DNA of 64,000 bases from Coriaria nepalensis (GCA_027186245.1 CP114493.1:3665501-3729500); one strand, 5' to 3'. Numbered from the stretch's first letter, positions 35,102 to 47,717 are shown. Program-made: numbers and translations. The notes: generated by a model not told the origin, from the sequence alone.

Positions 35102-36171
35102 ATGCAGGGCGATGAAGCCAGGGCCGTGCTTGGTTTTCCTCCCAATTCTCGCCCCTCACTTTCTCAGGTTAAACCTAATTACACCCCTTTTATGATAAAA
35201 TCCCCTCTTTCACATATGATTTCATTCATGTTCATCTGCTGCAATTGATCTTGCTGGTCGTGTTATTAGGTTAAGCAAGCTTACAAAAGGAGGGTGTGGG
35301 ATTCACATCCCGATTTATTCCCTGCTCATGACAAGTCTCATGCAGAATCTAAGTTCAAAGTGGTAACAAAATCCATTTCACGTCCTGAAGCTTTGAATGC
35401 CTTTTTTCCTTTGCTCTAGTATCACAAAACTTGAAATGTTATAACTCTCTGGTTGGTAAAATTGTTATGGTTTCAATTTTGAATTAGCTCGAATCGGTTA
35501 ACATTGTGAGTTAGCTGTATTGAGGTACAATTGAGAATTCACGTTATGATCATAATTTAATGTGATGTGCATTTGTGCAGATTTCAGAAGCTTATTCATG
35601 TCTGCTGACTGGTAACACTCTTCTCTTTCACACCATTCATAGGAATGCATAATGATGTTACTTTCTTTTTTTCTCCTAAGAATCCCCATCACTTTTGAAA
35701 GGATTATGAAGTCGAGATTGAATGATCCAGATAATTAGTAGAAGCGATTCTGAATAGTCTTGCTATTATGTTCCTTGCAGGTGTTCGGGGAGGATCTTCG
35801 CCTTCGTCTTCATGTAATTTCAAACACAAGTTTCTTTTATTTTCTCTTTTTTTCTCTAAATCTGACTCTTGATCTCTCTGTCTCGGTTAGCTACATATGA
35901 ACGAGTTGTGAGAAGAGGGGTACCTGTGGCACAAGGAGGAAGGAGAAATCAAGCTTTGATTAAAATTCCCTTTCTTTTAATCATTTTTGGAACACTTGGT
36001 CTCGGCGGATCCATCGCCACTAGGTAATTAATCCATGGATTTAATGATCAGTCATGTTTTGTTTTATGTCTGGTCTTGTTATCTTATATGCCTAGCCCCT
36101 GTTTTCTGCTTTGCAGGGCATATAAAAAGCAAAAACAGGCCTACCCTTCTCACAATCCTTTTCTTCCTTGA
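35102..36171 (+). CDS. Small J-domain (DnaJ-like) protein with a C-terminal membrane segment
   Basis: Co-chaperone-type protein with an N-terminal J domain that would stimulate an Hsp70 partner. Exons: 35102-35167, 35270-35362, 35581-35611, 35781-35813, 35891-36023, 36117-36171, total 411 nt and 136 residues. It starts MQGDEARAVLGFPPNSRPSL; the J domain covers about residues 7-65 with the HPD tripeptide in RRVWDSHPDLFP and helix IV-like KFKVISEAYSCL. After a short Ser-rich linker comes YERVVRRGVPVAQGGRR and one hydrophobic helix (IPFLLIIFGTLGLGGSIAT), then a short tail ending SHNPFLP. No Gly/Phe or zinc-finger region, so class III. Similar short proteins occur across land plants; the membrane it sits in is unknown. 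The start codon is the first in-frame ATG and keeps the J domain complete. Confidence 0.88.
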
Positions 36172-36668
36172 TCTTATATAGGGTTCATGGTTTATGGCTT
36201 TCTAGTATATACATTTTAACAATATATATCAATATAGACACATCAAATGACCTCGGAAATATTAATGTACCACACTAACTTGAAGACTCTGATGTATTAC
36301 TCCATTTTATCCTTTTTCTTATGCCATTGTAATACTGATCATATTGATCGGTGAGATTATTGTGACCGTCTGCTTCGAATGCTTCAAATCTTTTCATTAA
36401 GTTCATAACATCAATATAAGATAGCAGATGATATACAGGAGGAGGAGAGTGAAGGAATGATCCTACTTTTGGTATAATCGTATATCATATCATATCATAA
36501 GTTTTCTAAATAAATGTCAAAATTTTCTGCGGACAAACAGAACGTTCCTCTTCTAATCAGAATGGAAAAATGAAACTCCTTGGCCATGTATATTGTATGC
36601 ATATAAATCTTCAGGGCATATATCTGGGGAAATCTTCTCCAGTCACCGAGCCCTCTTTCAACATTACA
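36172..36668. other. Convergent 3' ends of the J-protein and SMP/C2 genes
   Basis: About 500 bp between two stop codons of genes that face each other. It should hold both 3' UTRs. No other feature seen. Confidence 0.5.
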
Positions 36669-39600
36669 TCAAGGATTGAAGAAACTCGAACCCCCGATAT
36701 TGATTGCAATAAGCACAGATATACCTGTGATCACAGCAAGCCAAAATAATACCGACCCTGCAATTAAAACATACTTATATTATCATGTCTTGGCTTAAAA
36801 AAAACAAAAAAGAAAAACAAACCAACTTCAGAACAGCATTACACAATATCCAGAATACTAGAGTTCAAAAGGATTATGTAAAGGATGAGAAACAGTACCT
36901 TTAAAACCTTCAGAATCATTACTAGTAGATGTAGGTTTAGACCCAGCATTATTAAGATCACTCGATCTTGATACAGTAGATCCCATAGTAAGGAAATCAT
37001 TTGAAGATTTAGTAATAAATCCTGTCTCAGAAGCCACTATCCCTTGAAATTCTTCACTCACAATTAAAGCAGCTAGGAGGTCCATAAACGACTCCTTTTC
37101 TTCGGTTCCATTCACAGTAGTACTATCCCTTCTGTTGTTTTCGTATTTTTCATTAGATTCATCAGAATCAGAATCATCATCTAAAGAATCCACGTCAATG
37201 GATTCTGCTGCAGTTTTATCATCCTCCTCATCCTCAACATATGCTTTGTATGTTAATCTAAGTAGTATCTCTCCAGATGACCCTTTTCTAAATATTCCCC
37301 AACCTCCTCGAAGATCAACTATTCGGTCAGTTGGTACGGTGTCTTTGAGAGATCCGATGTCAACCTGAGTGTGTTCTTGTTGTATTTAGAAGACATGTAT
37401 AAAATGGATCAAATTTACCTAGTTTGTGAAAGAGGTGACTTACCTCTCCTGTGCCAATAGTCAAATCTGTGAATCCAAGAGAGTCTTTCACTTGAACAGA
37501 CAATTTCTGTTTTCTTGGGTTTGCGACAAGCATATGGAAATCCTGCACAGTGAGCATATTTTTTTGAGTGCTTAAAGAGATACAGGGACCAACAAGAAAC
37601 TACTGACCACGGGTAAAGGCAGAAGGAACGTAAGGGGAATATATGGAAGATGAAAAGGAAACGAAAATAGAAATGAAGTAGAAATAATAAAAAAGAGCTT
37701 AACCTGATTCCAAATTGGCTCACCAGGAGGTCCAATTACAGTAGTTTGACTGTCTTTTTTACTGCGTATTATCTGCTCCCCCAACGTTAATATAACATAA
37801 GGATCTGTTTTTCCTGACAATACCAATGAAAAAGAAATTTACACACGATTGATTGCCAAAAGGTCGTATTAAGAAATAAAACTATGGCCAACTTTCAAAA
37901 TATTTATTAAACAAGGAGGCAGCTTGAACAAAGTGGAGGTGAATCAGTATTGTTGATAAACTCAAAATAAACACATCAATTCCAAATAACTCAATATTAA
38001 AGAGTGTATCAATACCATAGAAAACATAAGAAAGCTTCCGAGCATCCACAAGAGTTACGGACAGCTCCCCAACAAAATCTTTGTTTCTTTCTTGAATTTC
38101 TCCTCCTCCTGATTTGATATCGTTTGCAATAGGACCAACTGCTTTTCCTTTTTGGAAATCTAGAACAATCTTTTTTGGACGTACAAATAGTCTAGGCAAA
38201 TCCTCGGTGAGAAGTTTTGTTAGAAACCTAGAAAAAGCAAAATCAAGCAATCATCAGGTAAAGTTATACAAGCGGCAAGCGAGAACTAGGGAGAGTAACA
38301 GTTGATAAATATTAGATGAGAATTGATCACACTAGTAGTAATAGCTGAAAGTGAACGATCAACTTACATTGATAGAACAGGAATTGCTGGTCGGAAGCAT
38401 GGAAAACGAAAGGGTAAAAAAAAGAGCACGGGTCAGAATTCTGAAGTAAAGTTTCAGAAAAGAAAATGCACTCCTTATCATCCAATAGAATACATTTGAC
38501 TACGAAATTTATACCAGCATTAAGGATTAGAAGACAATAGGATAGCAATTGAGGATATCGAACTGAAATCTCAAACTCATAGAGAAATATGCTAGTCCTA
38601 TTAAAAAAAAAAATACAAATGTTTCGATCTGATTAAATGATCCCTTTCCTACCTACCCCCTTTGGCCTTTATTCCCGGGGCTAACTGCACAAGTCCTAAC
38701 AATGCCTATAAATGTTAGTTGACTATATCCAACAGAGTTTGAACATTGAAAAGCGAATATTTCTCAAGGAAGTTGTAGAATTTATCCTCCCTTTTTTTTT
38801 ACTGTTAAACAAAATCCTACCTGTCACTTTTCTTTTTCTTATGTATCAAATAGCATATCCACCATTTTTTCCTTCTTTCTTTTTATCGCCATCAATACCA
38901 CCTTTTTCATTTCATCACCAATCCCAAAAAACAAAAGCTCACCAGCACCAAGCAAATAAGATGAGTTCTTAAGTACATAAAGGAAAGAGAGAAAGAGAGA
39001 GAGATAGAAGACATACCCATTAAATTGAACAAGCGGAAAGGCGACAATTCAAATTTGATCTTTGGAAGAGAAACAAAAGCCCAAGAAACAGCACCTACCC
39101 AAGGTTCAGTGGGAATAAGCCTCAACTTGACCCATAGTTCACCATCTATGTCAAAATCTCTAACACCAACAGGCACAGATATTGGAATAATGCCAAATTT
39201 TAGTGAAAGCATTAATAACGCCCTAGCACCACCTGTATATCTTATCCCTATTTGATACCTAAAAAAAGAATATGAATTTCAGATACTTCAAAAATTAGAA
39301 TTGAATTTCCCATGATGCTTCAATATAAGATACAACTTACTGCAAATCATTGATACGGCGAGAGGTCTTGCGTTCGACATTTCTTACCGATAAAGGTTCA
39401 TCCCCAAGAGAGAACTGCTTAATCTCAACCCTCTCCACATAATCAGGCTTTTTCAGATCATCAATTAGAGGCTGAAGCATACCAATTATCCAATTCTCAA
39501 TCCCACCTCGATAAACCTTCCATAGTTTACCTAAAACCATGTTCACCCATTCCACAGATTCTTTCCTCTGTAAATCCTTTTCTAAGAAAGAAGAGAAGCT

Positions 39601-40179
39601 TGTGGGGACTTGAGGCCACGCTCCTCCAAGCCGGTTCTCTTCGGTCCTGGACTTAATCGTCTTCCTATTGGTCCATAACTTGTCAAAAACCACACCCACA
39701 AAGAAAAAGAAGATGAATAATCCGACTATGTTGCGATTAATGGGAGGGGAAGGGATTGGATGAATTACTCCCAACTGGGTCCTAAGTTTATCTACAATAG
39801 GGTCTTCTCGGAATGTGGTGAAATTCGAACCCAATTGAATAGAAGCAGAAGAAGAGACATCAGATAATTCTTCAGCATTGAATTGGTTAGAAATTCGCTT
39901 CACTACCAAGTTTTTAGCGGCACGTCTGGTTGAATTAGCGAAGTCAATGTTCTTCAACTTGGCATCGGAAGAGGAAATTGAGCAGGCATGGAACCGCCAT
40001 TTTCGTCGGAGTTTGCGTTGAGAAAAGGAGGAGGCGGAGAGGAGGTGGTGTGGCTTCCTTCTTCGCTTGGAGAAGAAAGGAAGGAAAGGGAGAGTGTTAG
40101 TACTATCATTGCTACATGGGCAGGGTTGAGGAAAGGAGTGAGAGGTATCGAAAGTGGAAGAGGCGCAGAGGAAAATCAT
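36669..40179 (-). CDS. NTMC2T5: SMP- and C2-domain lipid-transfer-type membrane protein, probably plastid-targeted
   Basis: Matches the plant NTMC2 type 5 group (extended-synaptotagmin/tricalbin relatives acting at membrane contact sites). Exons: 40179-39341, 39258-39017, 38386-38368, 38227-38016, 37813-37704, 37542-37444, 37364-36899, 36757-36669, total 2076 nt and 691 residues. Layout: Ser/Arg-rich N-terminus with KRRRKPHH and few acids (transit-peptide-like); one membrane helix at about 150-168 (IVGLFIFFFFVGVVFDKLW); SMP domain at about 200-390 (VEWVNMVLGKLWKVYRGGIE, KFGIIPISVPVGVRDFDIDG quoted separately); C2 domain at about 435-560 (KTDPYVILTLG, EPIWNQDFHMLV, LSVQVKDSLGFTDL); an acidic Asp/Ser linker; and a C-terminal hydrophobic segment VLFWLAVITGISVLIAINIG. 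The C2 loops lack several Ca-binding Asp residues. A 19-nt micro-exon (38386-38368) is needed to keep the frame. Confidence 0.88.
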
Positions 40180-40730
40180 TTATCATGAAAAACGGGCATA
40201 AGAAAAACCAGATTACCGGATAACAACAACATAGGATAATCTTTCAGAGGCAGAAAGAGTCCACTGCTGAAGATGATGATGATGCTGTTGATGATGATAA
40301 GAAGATGATGTTTAGGACGAACGTAACCTGGAAAGCCTGGGATGTTGATGAACCGGACTGAAGTGAACGAATTCTAAAAATTCCATAAGCATCCAAACAG
40401 AAAAAGGGAAACATAAAATGAAGAGGAGATTCCTTAGAGAGAGAAAGTGAGAGGAGAGAAAAGTAGTGATTCCAAGAGGAGAAGGGAGAGGGGCAGAGCT
40501 TTCTTTCTTCTTTCCGTCGTGCGTGTGGAGGAAACAAAGTAGGAAAGGAGAAGGTCCCAACATGTACTTGGTTTATGATTACGCCACCGCTCAACGCCTC
40601 AAAATGTGGAATCCGTGGATAATTTTTTTTCCTCAAAAAAAAAAAAAAAAAAGAAAAAAAAAATATATATATATATATTATTTTATTTTCTCTTTTTTGT
40701 TATAAGGAGGAAACATATTTTTATAAATGG
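40180..40730 (-). promoter_or_regulatory. 5' leader and promoter region of the SMP/C2 gene
   Basis: The minus-strand 130-codon frame here (40636-40244) is rich in Ser, Phe and Leu, has no recognised homology, and ends just upstream of the true start, so it is most likely leader sequence, perhaps with an intron. Poly-A and an (AT)n microsatellite lie at 40635-40680. Confidence 0.35.
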
Positions 40731-41519
40731 TAGAGGTATCAAAATAGGTCTGATTTCTCAGTTTGGCCCGTAGCTCAAAAAAAAAAAAATTGACTTAGAG
40801 CTCGATCTAGCCTGTTTTTTATTTGGGTCGAGCTTAGATAAATTTTTAAGCTCATTGGGCTGGTTCGACCCAACCCGATATTAAACCCTATTAAACATAG
40901 GGGCCCTGTTGGGCCTAGCCCGATTGAGCTCAAAGGATCCTACTGGGCCCTACAGAGCCCAACCCACTTGCCTACACCGCATGCTACCTAACATGTAGTG
41001 TAGGTGCATGTGCAGCAGGCTAAAATGCTTACTACACATGCAACGAGAGAGAGTTTTCAAATTCTAAAGTCTTTCTCCTCACGGCCAATTAAAAAATTTT
41101 AAGTAGAATAATATATCTTTTTGTTGTCCTTAATTTTTTTTTCTTTTATTTTACTATCCTTATATAATAATTTTTAAATTTTCCTCCCACTCAAATTTTC
41201 GTTATAAATATTCACTCTTTCATTCTAATTTTTTCTTACATTTTCTCTCACACACACACTCTCTCTCTCTCAGCCTCTTATTTAATCCCTAATTTTTTTC
41301 TCTAATATTCTAAATTATAATTAATATTCATTCTTCTATAATCCTTAATTTTCTTATCATTAATCTCTTATCCTTATTCCTTAATCTCAATCCCTAATCC
41401 TCTATTTCCATAAATTACAACAAATCCAAGGTAATTAAACTTATTGTTATTATTTATTATTATACTTAATATTTAATGATTTACTTTTTTACTTCAATTT
41501 TTATTTATTAATATTTTTT

Positions 41520-43690
41520 ATGATTAATCATTTACTCCTAAACTCTTTATTGGAAATGGATCATCATCAATATGACTTTAATTCTCTAAATGAGTATGAG
41601 CAAAATTTTTATGTCAAAATTGATTCAAATTCATCGCTAATACTCTCAGTTCCACAATCTAATATACTACCAAGTGGTCCAGGTCTACCACCACAATCAT
41701 ATTCATCTACTATTGATATTGCTACTGTCGCAAGTACAATGCCACAAAGAGACATAATAAGAGAACATCCAGAATTTGAGATACATTCGACATAGTTCCA
41801 CACAAAAATAAGAATGTGAGAATATTGATAGTGCAATGTGCAAGTATTGCAAAAGTATTTTGGCCACAAGTCCAAATGATAGAACTAATCATTTGAAACG
41901 CCACAAAGACAAATGTATTACTAAAGTTAGTGCAGGTATGAATCAAACTCAACTAAATTTTAACACTGATTGTATAGTTAGTACGTGGATTTATGATCCA
42001 ATAACTGCTAGAGAATTTCTAGTTAGACTTATTGCTGCTACTGATTTACCTATTAATTTTGGTAAGAGTATTTATTATGACGAACATATTAGAAGAACAT
42101 ATATCCCACAATATAAGAGCACAAGTAGAAATACTACTAGATCTGATATATTTGTGTATTTCAGAAAAAAAAAAAAGAAGGACAAATTAAAATTAGAATG
42201 TGGTGATTTAAATCTAACTTTTGCCTTAACTTCTGATATTTGGAATGCATGTTATAAATAAGACTATTTATGTGTTCATATTCATTACTTAGATTTAGAA
42301 TGGACTTTAAATAAAAAAAATGAATAAGATTTAGAGTTATAAATGAAGCACATACTGGTAAAAATATTTGTGATTTAATAATGGAAGTTTTGAGTGAGTT
42401 TGATATCAAAAGCAGTATAATATCCATAACTTTAGATAATGCTATAGTAAACACAAGGGCTATATCTTTATTTGAATCACAACTTAGCCAATATAATAGT
42501 GGAGTCTTCCTACATCAACGTTGTGTGTGTCACATCATAAACCTCATTGTAAAATCAGGTTTTAAAGAACAATAGATAAACTATTCTATTGATAAAATTC
42601 ATACGGTATTATATTGGATTACTAGTTCGAATTCTAGGATAGCTAAGTTTAAAAGATATTATAGGGCATTCAATATGAAGCCTTGAAAGTTTGGAACTGA
42701 TATGTTAGTAAAGTATAATTCCACATATTTGATGTTAAAAAATGTCCTCCTATATAAAGAAATAATTAGTGGTTTTTTTTAATTCTTGTGATCCTCCTAT
42801 TATGTTAAATAGTTTTGATTGGGATATACCTAAAAAATTTATATGTTTTTTAGAAATATTTTATGATTCTAGTATTCAACTTTCAGGTGTTTATTATCCT
42901 ACATCTCCTTTTGTTTTGCATTCACTTGTTAAAATTACTAGCTTGTTTCGGGTCTATGAGAATGATGAAATGTTTAAACTAGTTGTTCAGAAAATGGTTT
43001 CAAAATTTAAAAAATATTGGAAGGAAATTCCTTTTATATATACTTTTGCTTTTATATTAAATCCTTGGGTTAAGTTATAGGGTTTAACAAATATTTTTAT
43101 ATTTATGAGTCAACATATAAATGTTGATTATTCTTCCACTATTACTTATGCTACTAACAAGTTATATGAAGTGTTTGGTTTTGATGATAATAAGTACAAC
43201 TTCTTGTGGAAACAAACACGAGAACAAGAGATTCGATCCAAGAGGAAGAGTTGGAATTTTGTTAGCGGTTTTGGTTCTAATTCCAATTCCAATTTCATAG
43301 GGATGAAACTCTAGAAATACCTCAAAACTGATTTCTCATTATTTGATTCTTGTGCAAATAATTCAGAATCCTTATGCTTTTTGGATTGGTGGAAGAAAAG
43401 CTCTACATGATTTCCTATACTAGCATGATTTGCATGAGATGTATTAATTATTCATGTCTCAACGGTTTCTTCCGAATCAATATTCAATAAATGTGAGAGA
43501 GTTATTGAAGATAAGAGGACTTCGTTAAGGCAAAAATTGGTTGAAGCATTATTATGCATAAGAGATTGGTAGCATGCATTTCATCAAGGTCAACATACAA
43601 CTCATAATGAAGACTTAGCTCAATATTTTCATAATATGTTCTTAGATGAAGATCATTCTGCAGCGGGAAGTAGTTTTGCAGTCCACTAAT
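41520..43690 (+). pseudogene. hAT transposase pseudogene (BED finger, RNase-H-like core, hATC)
   Basis: Pieces in order: N-terminal frame 41520-41795; BED finger and linker 41836-42261; DDE/RNase-H core fragments 42381-42575 (SIISITLDNAIVN, FLHQRCVCHIINLIV); middle fragment 42769-43080; then 43105-43314 (ATNKLYEVFG) and hATC up to about 43690 (LVEALLCIRDW). Stop codons between the pieces, for example at 42564-42572, and frame changes show it is not functional. It resembles the RICESLEEPER/DAYSLEEPER class of plant hAT proteins. Confidence 0.75.
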
Positions 43691-43914
43691 AACCAACCAC
43701 CATTAATAAATAGATGATAGATAATAGATTATTGTATTAGCAAACTTTTATTATTATTATTATTATTTTTTTTATTTATGGCTTCATTGTATGGTCCTTT
43801 TTTTCTTCCTTAAGGCCGTGAGATCTTTTTGACGGACCCATTATTTAATAATATGCAATGAATTTTTTATTTGGTCAAAAGTTTATTCTTTATTTGAGAT
43901 GCTCTTAGACTCTT

Positions 43915-44105
43915 AGTTATTTGATAATTTGATAATTTGATAATTAGACAATTTGATAATTTGATAATTAGACAATTTGATAATTTTATAATTTGACAAT
44001 TTGATAATTAGATAATTTGACAATTAGATAATTAGATAATTAGATAATTAGATAATTAAATAATTAGATAATTAAATAATTTGATAATTTGATAATTTGA
44101 TATAC
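43915..44105. repeat. 10-bp A/T minisatellite (taatttgata / taattagata)
   Basis: About eighteen near-perfect 10-bp units ataatttgat, with variant ataattagat, in the 3' subterminal region of the hAT element. Confidence 0.85.
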
Positions 44106-44502
44106 TATTAGTTATTTGGTTGTAATTGGACCTCTTGTTAATTGGATTGTTCTTAAGACTCATAATCTCAAATAATCTCTCTTATTTTAATAATAATTTA
44201 TCATGAATATTTTATTTAAAAAGGATTGAACCCATTTTAGGTTTGGTAGAACTCGGCCCATTTTAGGCCCATTAAGGCATGGTAGAACCTGGCTCATTTT
44301 AGGCACATTAAGGCATTGTAGAACTTGGCTCATTTTAGGATCGAGATAAATCCAAAGGGTTTTCTGGGCCCGGAGGTATATTTTGAAAATGGGCCTAGCC
44401 CAGCCCGGCCCATATTTATTTTGAGCTCAGTCAGGCCTGACCTAAATAGTGAAAAGCCCTGAAGGGGTCGAGTCGGGCCAATGGCCCGTTTTAACACCTC
44501 TA

Positions 44503-45721
44503 ATCAGGTTTCGCACTTTCGTGCAATAGAGCCGCCACATTTTCTTTTTCCGTCCGTGTGATAGATTAGTCAATATCTTTAAAATGAGATAATCAAGTGT
44601 GGAGCGAATATCCGCAAATGAGTCAATAATTGGTGGATTTCGCTCCACACCTCCTTTTTTTTTTTCTAGTTTTTAGTCGGTGACGAAAAAATAGAGAGAG
44701 GTGATGAAAATGATAGTTGGGATGTTTGCTAATATCTGGAGGAAATATTTGTCTCAATTTTTTAAATTAGTAGTGTTTTTATTGCTGATCATTTTCAAAT
44801 TTACATTATTAGTGCTTGAATGTACTATGATTCTTATTTTCCCAATCATGAGGAATTCTCAAGAATTAACTTTCTTTATTTTTCAATTCTCTCCCTTCCA
44901 CGTGTTCTGAAATCGAATTAAATTGAGATTTGAAGATAATTTGGTTGATGAAGATAACAAAATTCGTTACAAATTTTGAACCATATAAGGAAAGATGGTA
45001 ATTAGATTTAGAGTATGTGTTTAGTAGTGGAGAAGTGGATGTGGAAGACGATGACCCATGAGCCTGTCGTGGCGTTGCCAAAAAATGGAGAGGAATGGGA
45101 TGAAGACAACCTATGGGCTATTGGTGGTGTCGTCAAAAAATGAAGAGGAAGGGGGCCGAAGATGTTGGGAGGGCTTTTGGTCTAGTGGTGCGATAGTGAA
45201 GGTAGACTGAGGGAACACAATAGCTGATGGTTTGGGTGGCATTGAGTGGAGAGGAGGTGACTTGAGCATGCAGTAGCTTCAAGCTTTTGTGAATGGAGAG
45301 AAATTGAAAAGGAAAAAAAAATGATTTTAGGTTTTTTTTTTTAAATTGAGCGAATATTCGCTATCCGCAAATACCCGCTCCGCATATCCATGATAATTAT
45401 ATGTAGAGCGGATATCTACCATATCGATAATTTTGAGAATTATAATTGCTTGCTATATGCTCCACATCTTGGGATTATATACCACAGTATTCCATACTAG
45501 TAATAGAATGGCAGATTCCATTTGTATTGCATTCCAAGATAATTAATTACATATATCAATTCATTCCATAATGTTCATAAAAGCTGTGGGTTAAATTGGC
45601 TATAGTCCACACCAGTTTTCGAACTACCATTAGTATCTTCATTCCCGAATTCCTCATCATGGATTTCATCTACAACATTTGGATATTTATTCACGTGTTC
45701 CTTCTTGACATCCACATTCTA
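44503..45721. other. Spacer with transposon-like words, no gene called
   Basis: Short inverted words such as gtgtggagcg / cgctccacacc (about 44598 and 44640) and gcgaatatccgc / gcggatatct suggest an old non-autonomous element, but no ends could be fixed. Frames here are short and match nothing known. Confidence 0.35.
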
Positions 45722-46115
45722 TTACGACTCTATGTTCTCTTTGTTATCAACGTCCTTATCAACATCGATAACCTTGTTAGCATCATCACTAAAACAAACA
45801 TCCATGGCTTCGTCCTCATTTGAATAGCCACATCCATTTCCCTCTACTTCCATATTCGGCTCCATTTCCATATTTTCATCATTCCCACTGTCATCAACAG
45901 CTTCAACTCTGGGGACCATCACCATTACGAACTTCATCGATATCGTCTTCCTCAGTATTGTGGAGACCTTTATTTCCTTCGGTCTCTACATTCTTGTCGG
46001 TCCCTTTTTGATGTTCATCTCTATGTGGAACATCAAGGTGAATTTCATCATCTACTTCTTCAACAACTAGTTTTTGCTTAGCCCGCTTGGGTGGTCTAAC
46101 CCACTTGACTTTCAT
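45722..46115 (-). pseudogene. Acidic open-frame remnant, probably transposon-derived
   Basis: Two overlapping minus-strand frames: MKVKWVRPPKRAKQKLVVEE from 46115, and one from 45937 with many Asp, Glu and Asn (NMEVEGNGCGYSNEDEAMDV). Together they read as one frameshifted, very acidic protein region. Acidic N-terminal regions of this kind are common in Mutator-like transposases, but I cannot match it. Function unknown. Confidence 0.35.
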
Positions 46116-46611
46116 TCATGCAACCATCTTATACCTTAACATTTGTAATTATAACAATTGTAATTAGAAAGACTACCGCAAAGTTGATTAAATTTCACCA
46201 ATTAAAACTATTACATATAGAATGCATCTAATAAATCGACATTGTTAGCATTACCAAATACAATTTATTGATCATAAACAATACAATTAAAAAGATAGTA
46301 AACATAGGACAATATAAACCGTGAAAGGATTCCAAACCATTTAACACTGTTAACACTAACAAAAAAGGTATATTCTTCACCTATTGTTCATACTCAACCA
46401 AATTAATAGTAATCAACCCTAAATTTGTTATAAAAAAAACACGAGAAACAACCCATTATATGTCAGAATTGAAACTCTAATCTTGATAGAGGGTCGAATT
46501 ATACATGACGATAACAAATTGAAACCATAAATTTTTTTCAGTCATTTTGAACTTCATTTTAGAGATAGTTAACTTGTATTAAAAGTAAGGGAGGGATAGA
46601 GAGAGTAGTAC

Positions 46612-46695
46612 CTGCGAGTGACTGATTTCAGTGGAGGAAGTCGCCTTATAAATGCCGAATAGGGTGATTGCAATGGAGAAACCCAAACTCTTCAT
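46612..46695 (-). other. 28-codon exon-like frame, copy 1 of the 1-kb array
   Basis: Minus strand, ATG at 46695, reading MKSLGFSIAITLFGIYKATS then STEISHSQ, followed at once by the donor GTACTACTC. It has a hydrophobic core like a signal anchor. No downstream exon could be matched, and the protein is not recognised. It may be a captured first exon of a host gene. Confidence 0.35.
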
Positions 46696-47633
46696 TATTA
46701 GAATTTTGGAATTGGAAAAGATAGAGAGAGAGATATATATATATATAGGTAGTGAGAAGAAATGTGAAGATCTGATAGAAGGGGAGATGGCGAATGGTGA
46801 GAAGAACTCTAATCGCGATTAAAAGAGGGAGAAAAGTATGGAATGATTTGAAGTTGAAATCTTTGTAATCGCGATGGTTCGAAGAACTCTAATTAAAGAA
46901 GAAACCCCTTTCCAAAATGCACCATTTCATTAACCAATAAAACAAAATCAAAACTCATGTGTACGGTCAAACGCAAATTTGATTTGAAATTCAATTTTCG
47001 GCCAAAGTGAATTAAATGTGATTTTGTATTTAAAATTCAACTATTTCTCTCTGGTACTAATTTTCGTAATCATTATGAAAATTAATTTTTAAAATACAAA
47101 ATCTCAAAATTGTTGCCAATTACAGCCTAAAAGCGATTTAAAAATGTTTTACCCTAAAAATTGAGAATAAAAAATTAATTTTTGAGAATTATGACACAAA
47201 ACTTTGTTACCAAATGATATTGTACCCTTACGAAAAGCAGTTTTTATATTTTGAAATACAAAAATCATTCTTTAAAAATATTGTCGAACATTCTAAGGCT
47301 ATATTTGGCAACTATTTTTACATTTTGCATTCATAAAACTAATTTTTGTCATCATTATAAAAAGACATGTCAAGGACACAAAATCAATTTTTGAGAACCA
47401 AAAGTCGTTTGGTAAATTTTGATTGAAAATCGATTTTTAATATGCAAACTCATTGGCAAATGGGAGTAAAACTCATTGGCAAACCATTGCATGTCAAAAT
47501 TAAAACCTTAATCCTGATAGAAGGGTGAACTTATACGCGACTATAACAAATCGAAACCCAAAATTTTTTTCACATTCATTTTGGAGATAGTCAAATTGCA
47601 TTAGAAGTAAGGGAGGGATAGAGAGACTAGTAC

Positions 47634-47717
47634 TTGCGAGTGACTGATTTCAATGAAGCAAGCCACCTTATAAATGTCGAATGAAGTGATTTCAATGGAG
47701 AAACCCGAATGCTTCAT
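47634..47717 (-). other. 28-codon exon-like frame, copy 2
   Basis: Minus strand, ATG at 47717, reading MKHSGFSIEITSFDIYKVAC then FIEISHSQ and a donor-like GTACTAGTC. Same length and frame as copy 1, with several amino-acid changes that weaken the hydrophobic core. Confidence 0.3.

Larger units (their letters stand above)
40731..44502 (+). mobile_element. Full-length but inactivated hAT transposon
   Basis: The left end TAGAGGTATCAAAATAGGTC and the reverse complement of the right end TAGAGGTGTTAAAACGGGCC agree at 15 of 20 positions. Subterminal regions carry repeated ggcccatt/gggccta words. Plus-strand coding remnants of a BED-type hAT transposase lie between: zinc-finger-like MCKYCKSILATSPNDRTNHL, RTYIPQYKSTSR, ITLDNAIVN, CVCHIINLIVKSG, and a C-terminal hATC dimerisation segment (SESIFNKCERVIEDKRTSL) near 43470-43530. 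Several frameshifts and stops break the gene. An 8-bp target duplication was not found. Confidence 0.8.

Noticed and set aside
40244..40636. 130-codon minus-strand frame upstream of the SMP/C2 gene
   Set aside because: Low-complexity Ser/Phe/Leu protein with no known match, located where the leader of the gene must be. Treated as untranslated region.
43915..44105. CRISPR-like regular repeats
   Set aside because: Contiguous A/T units with no spacers, in a eukaryotic transposon.
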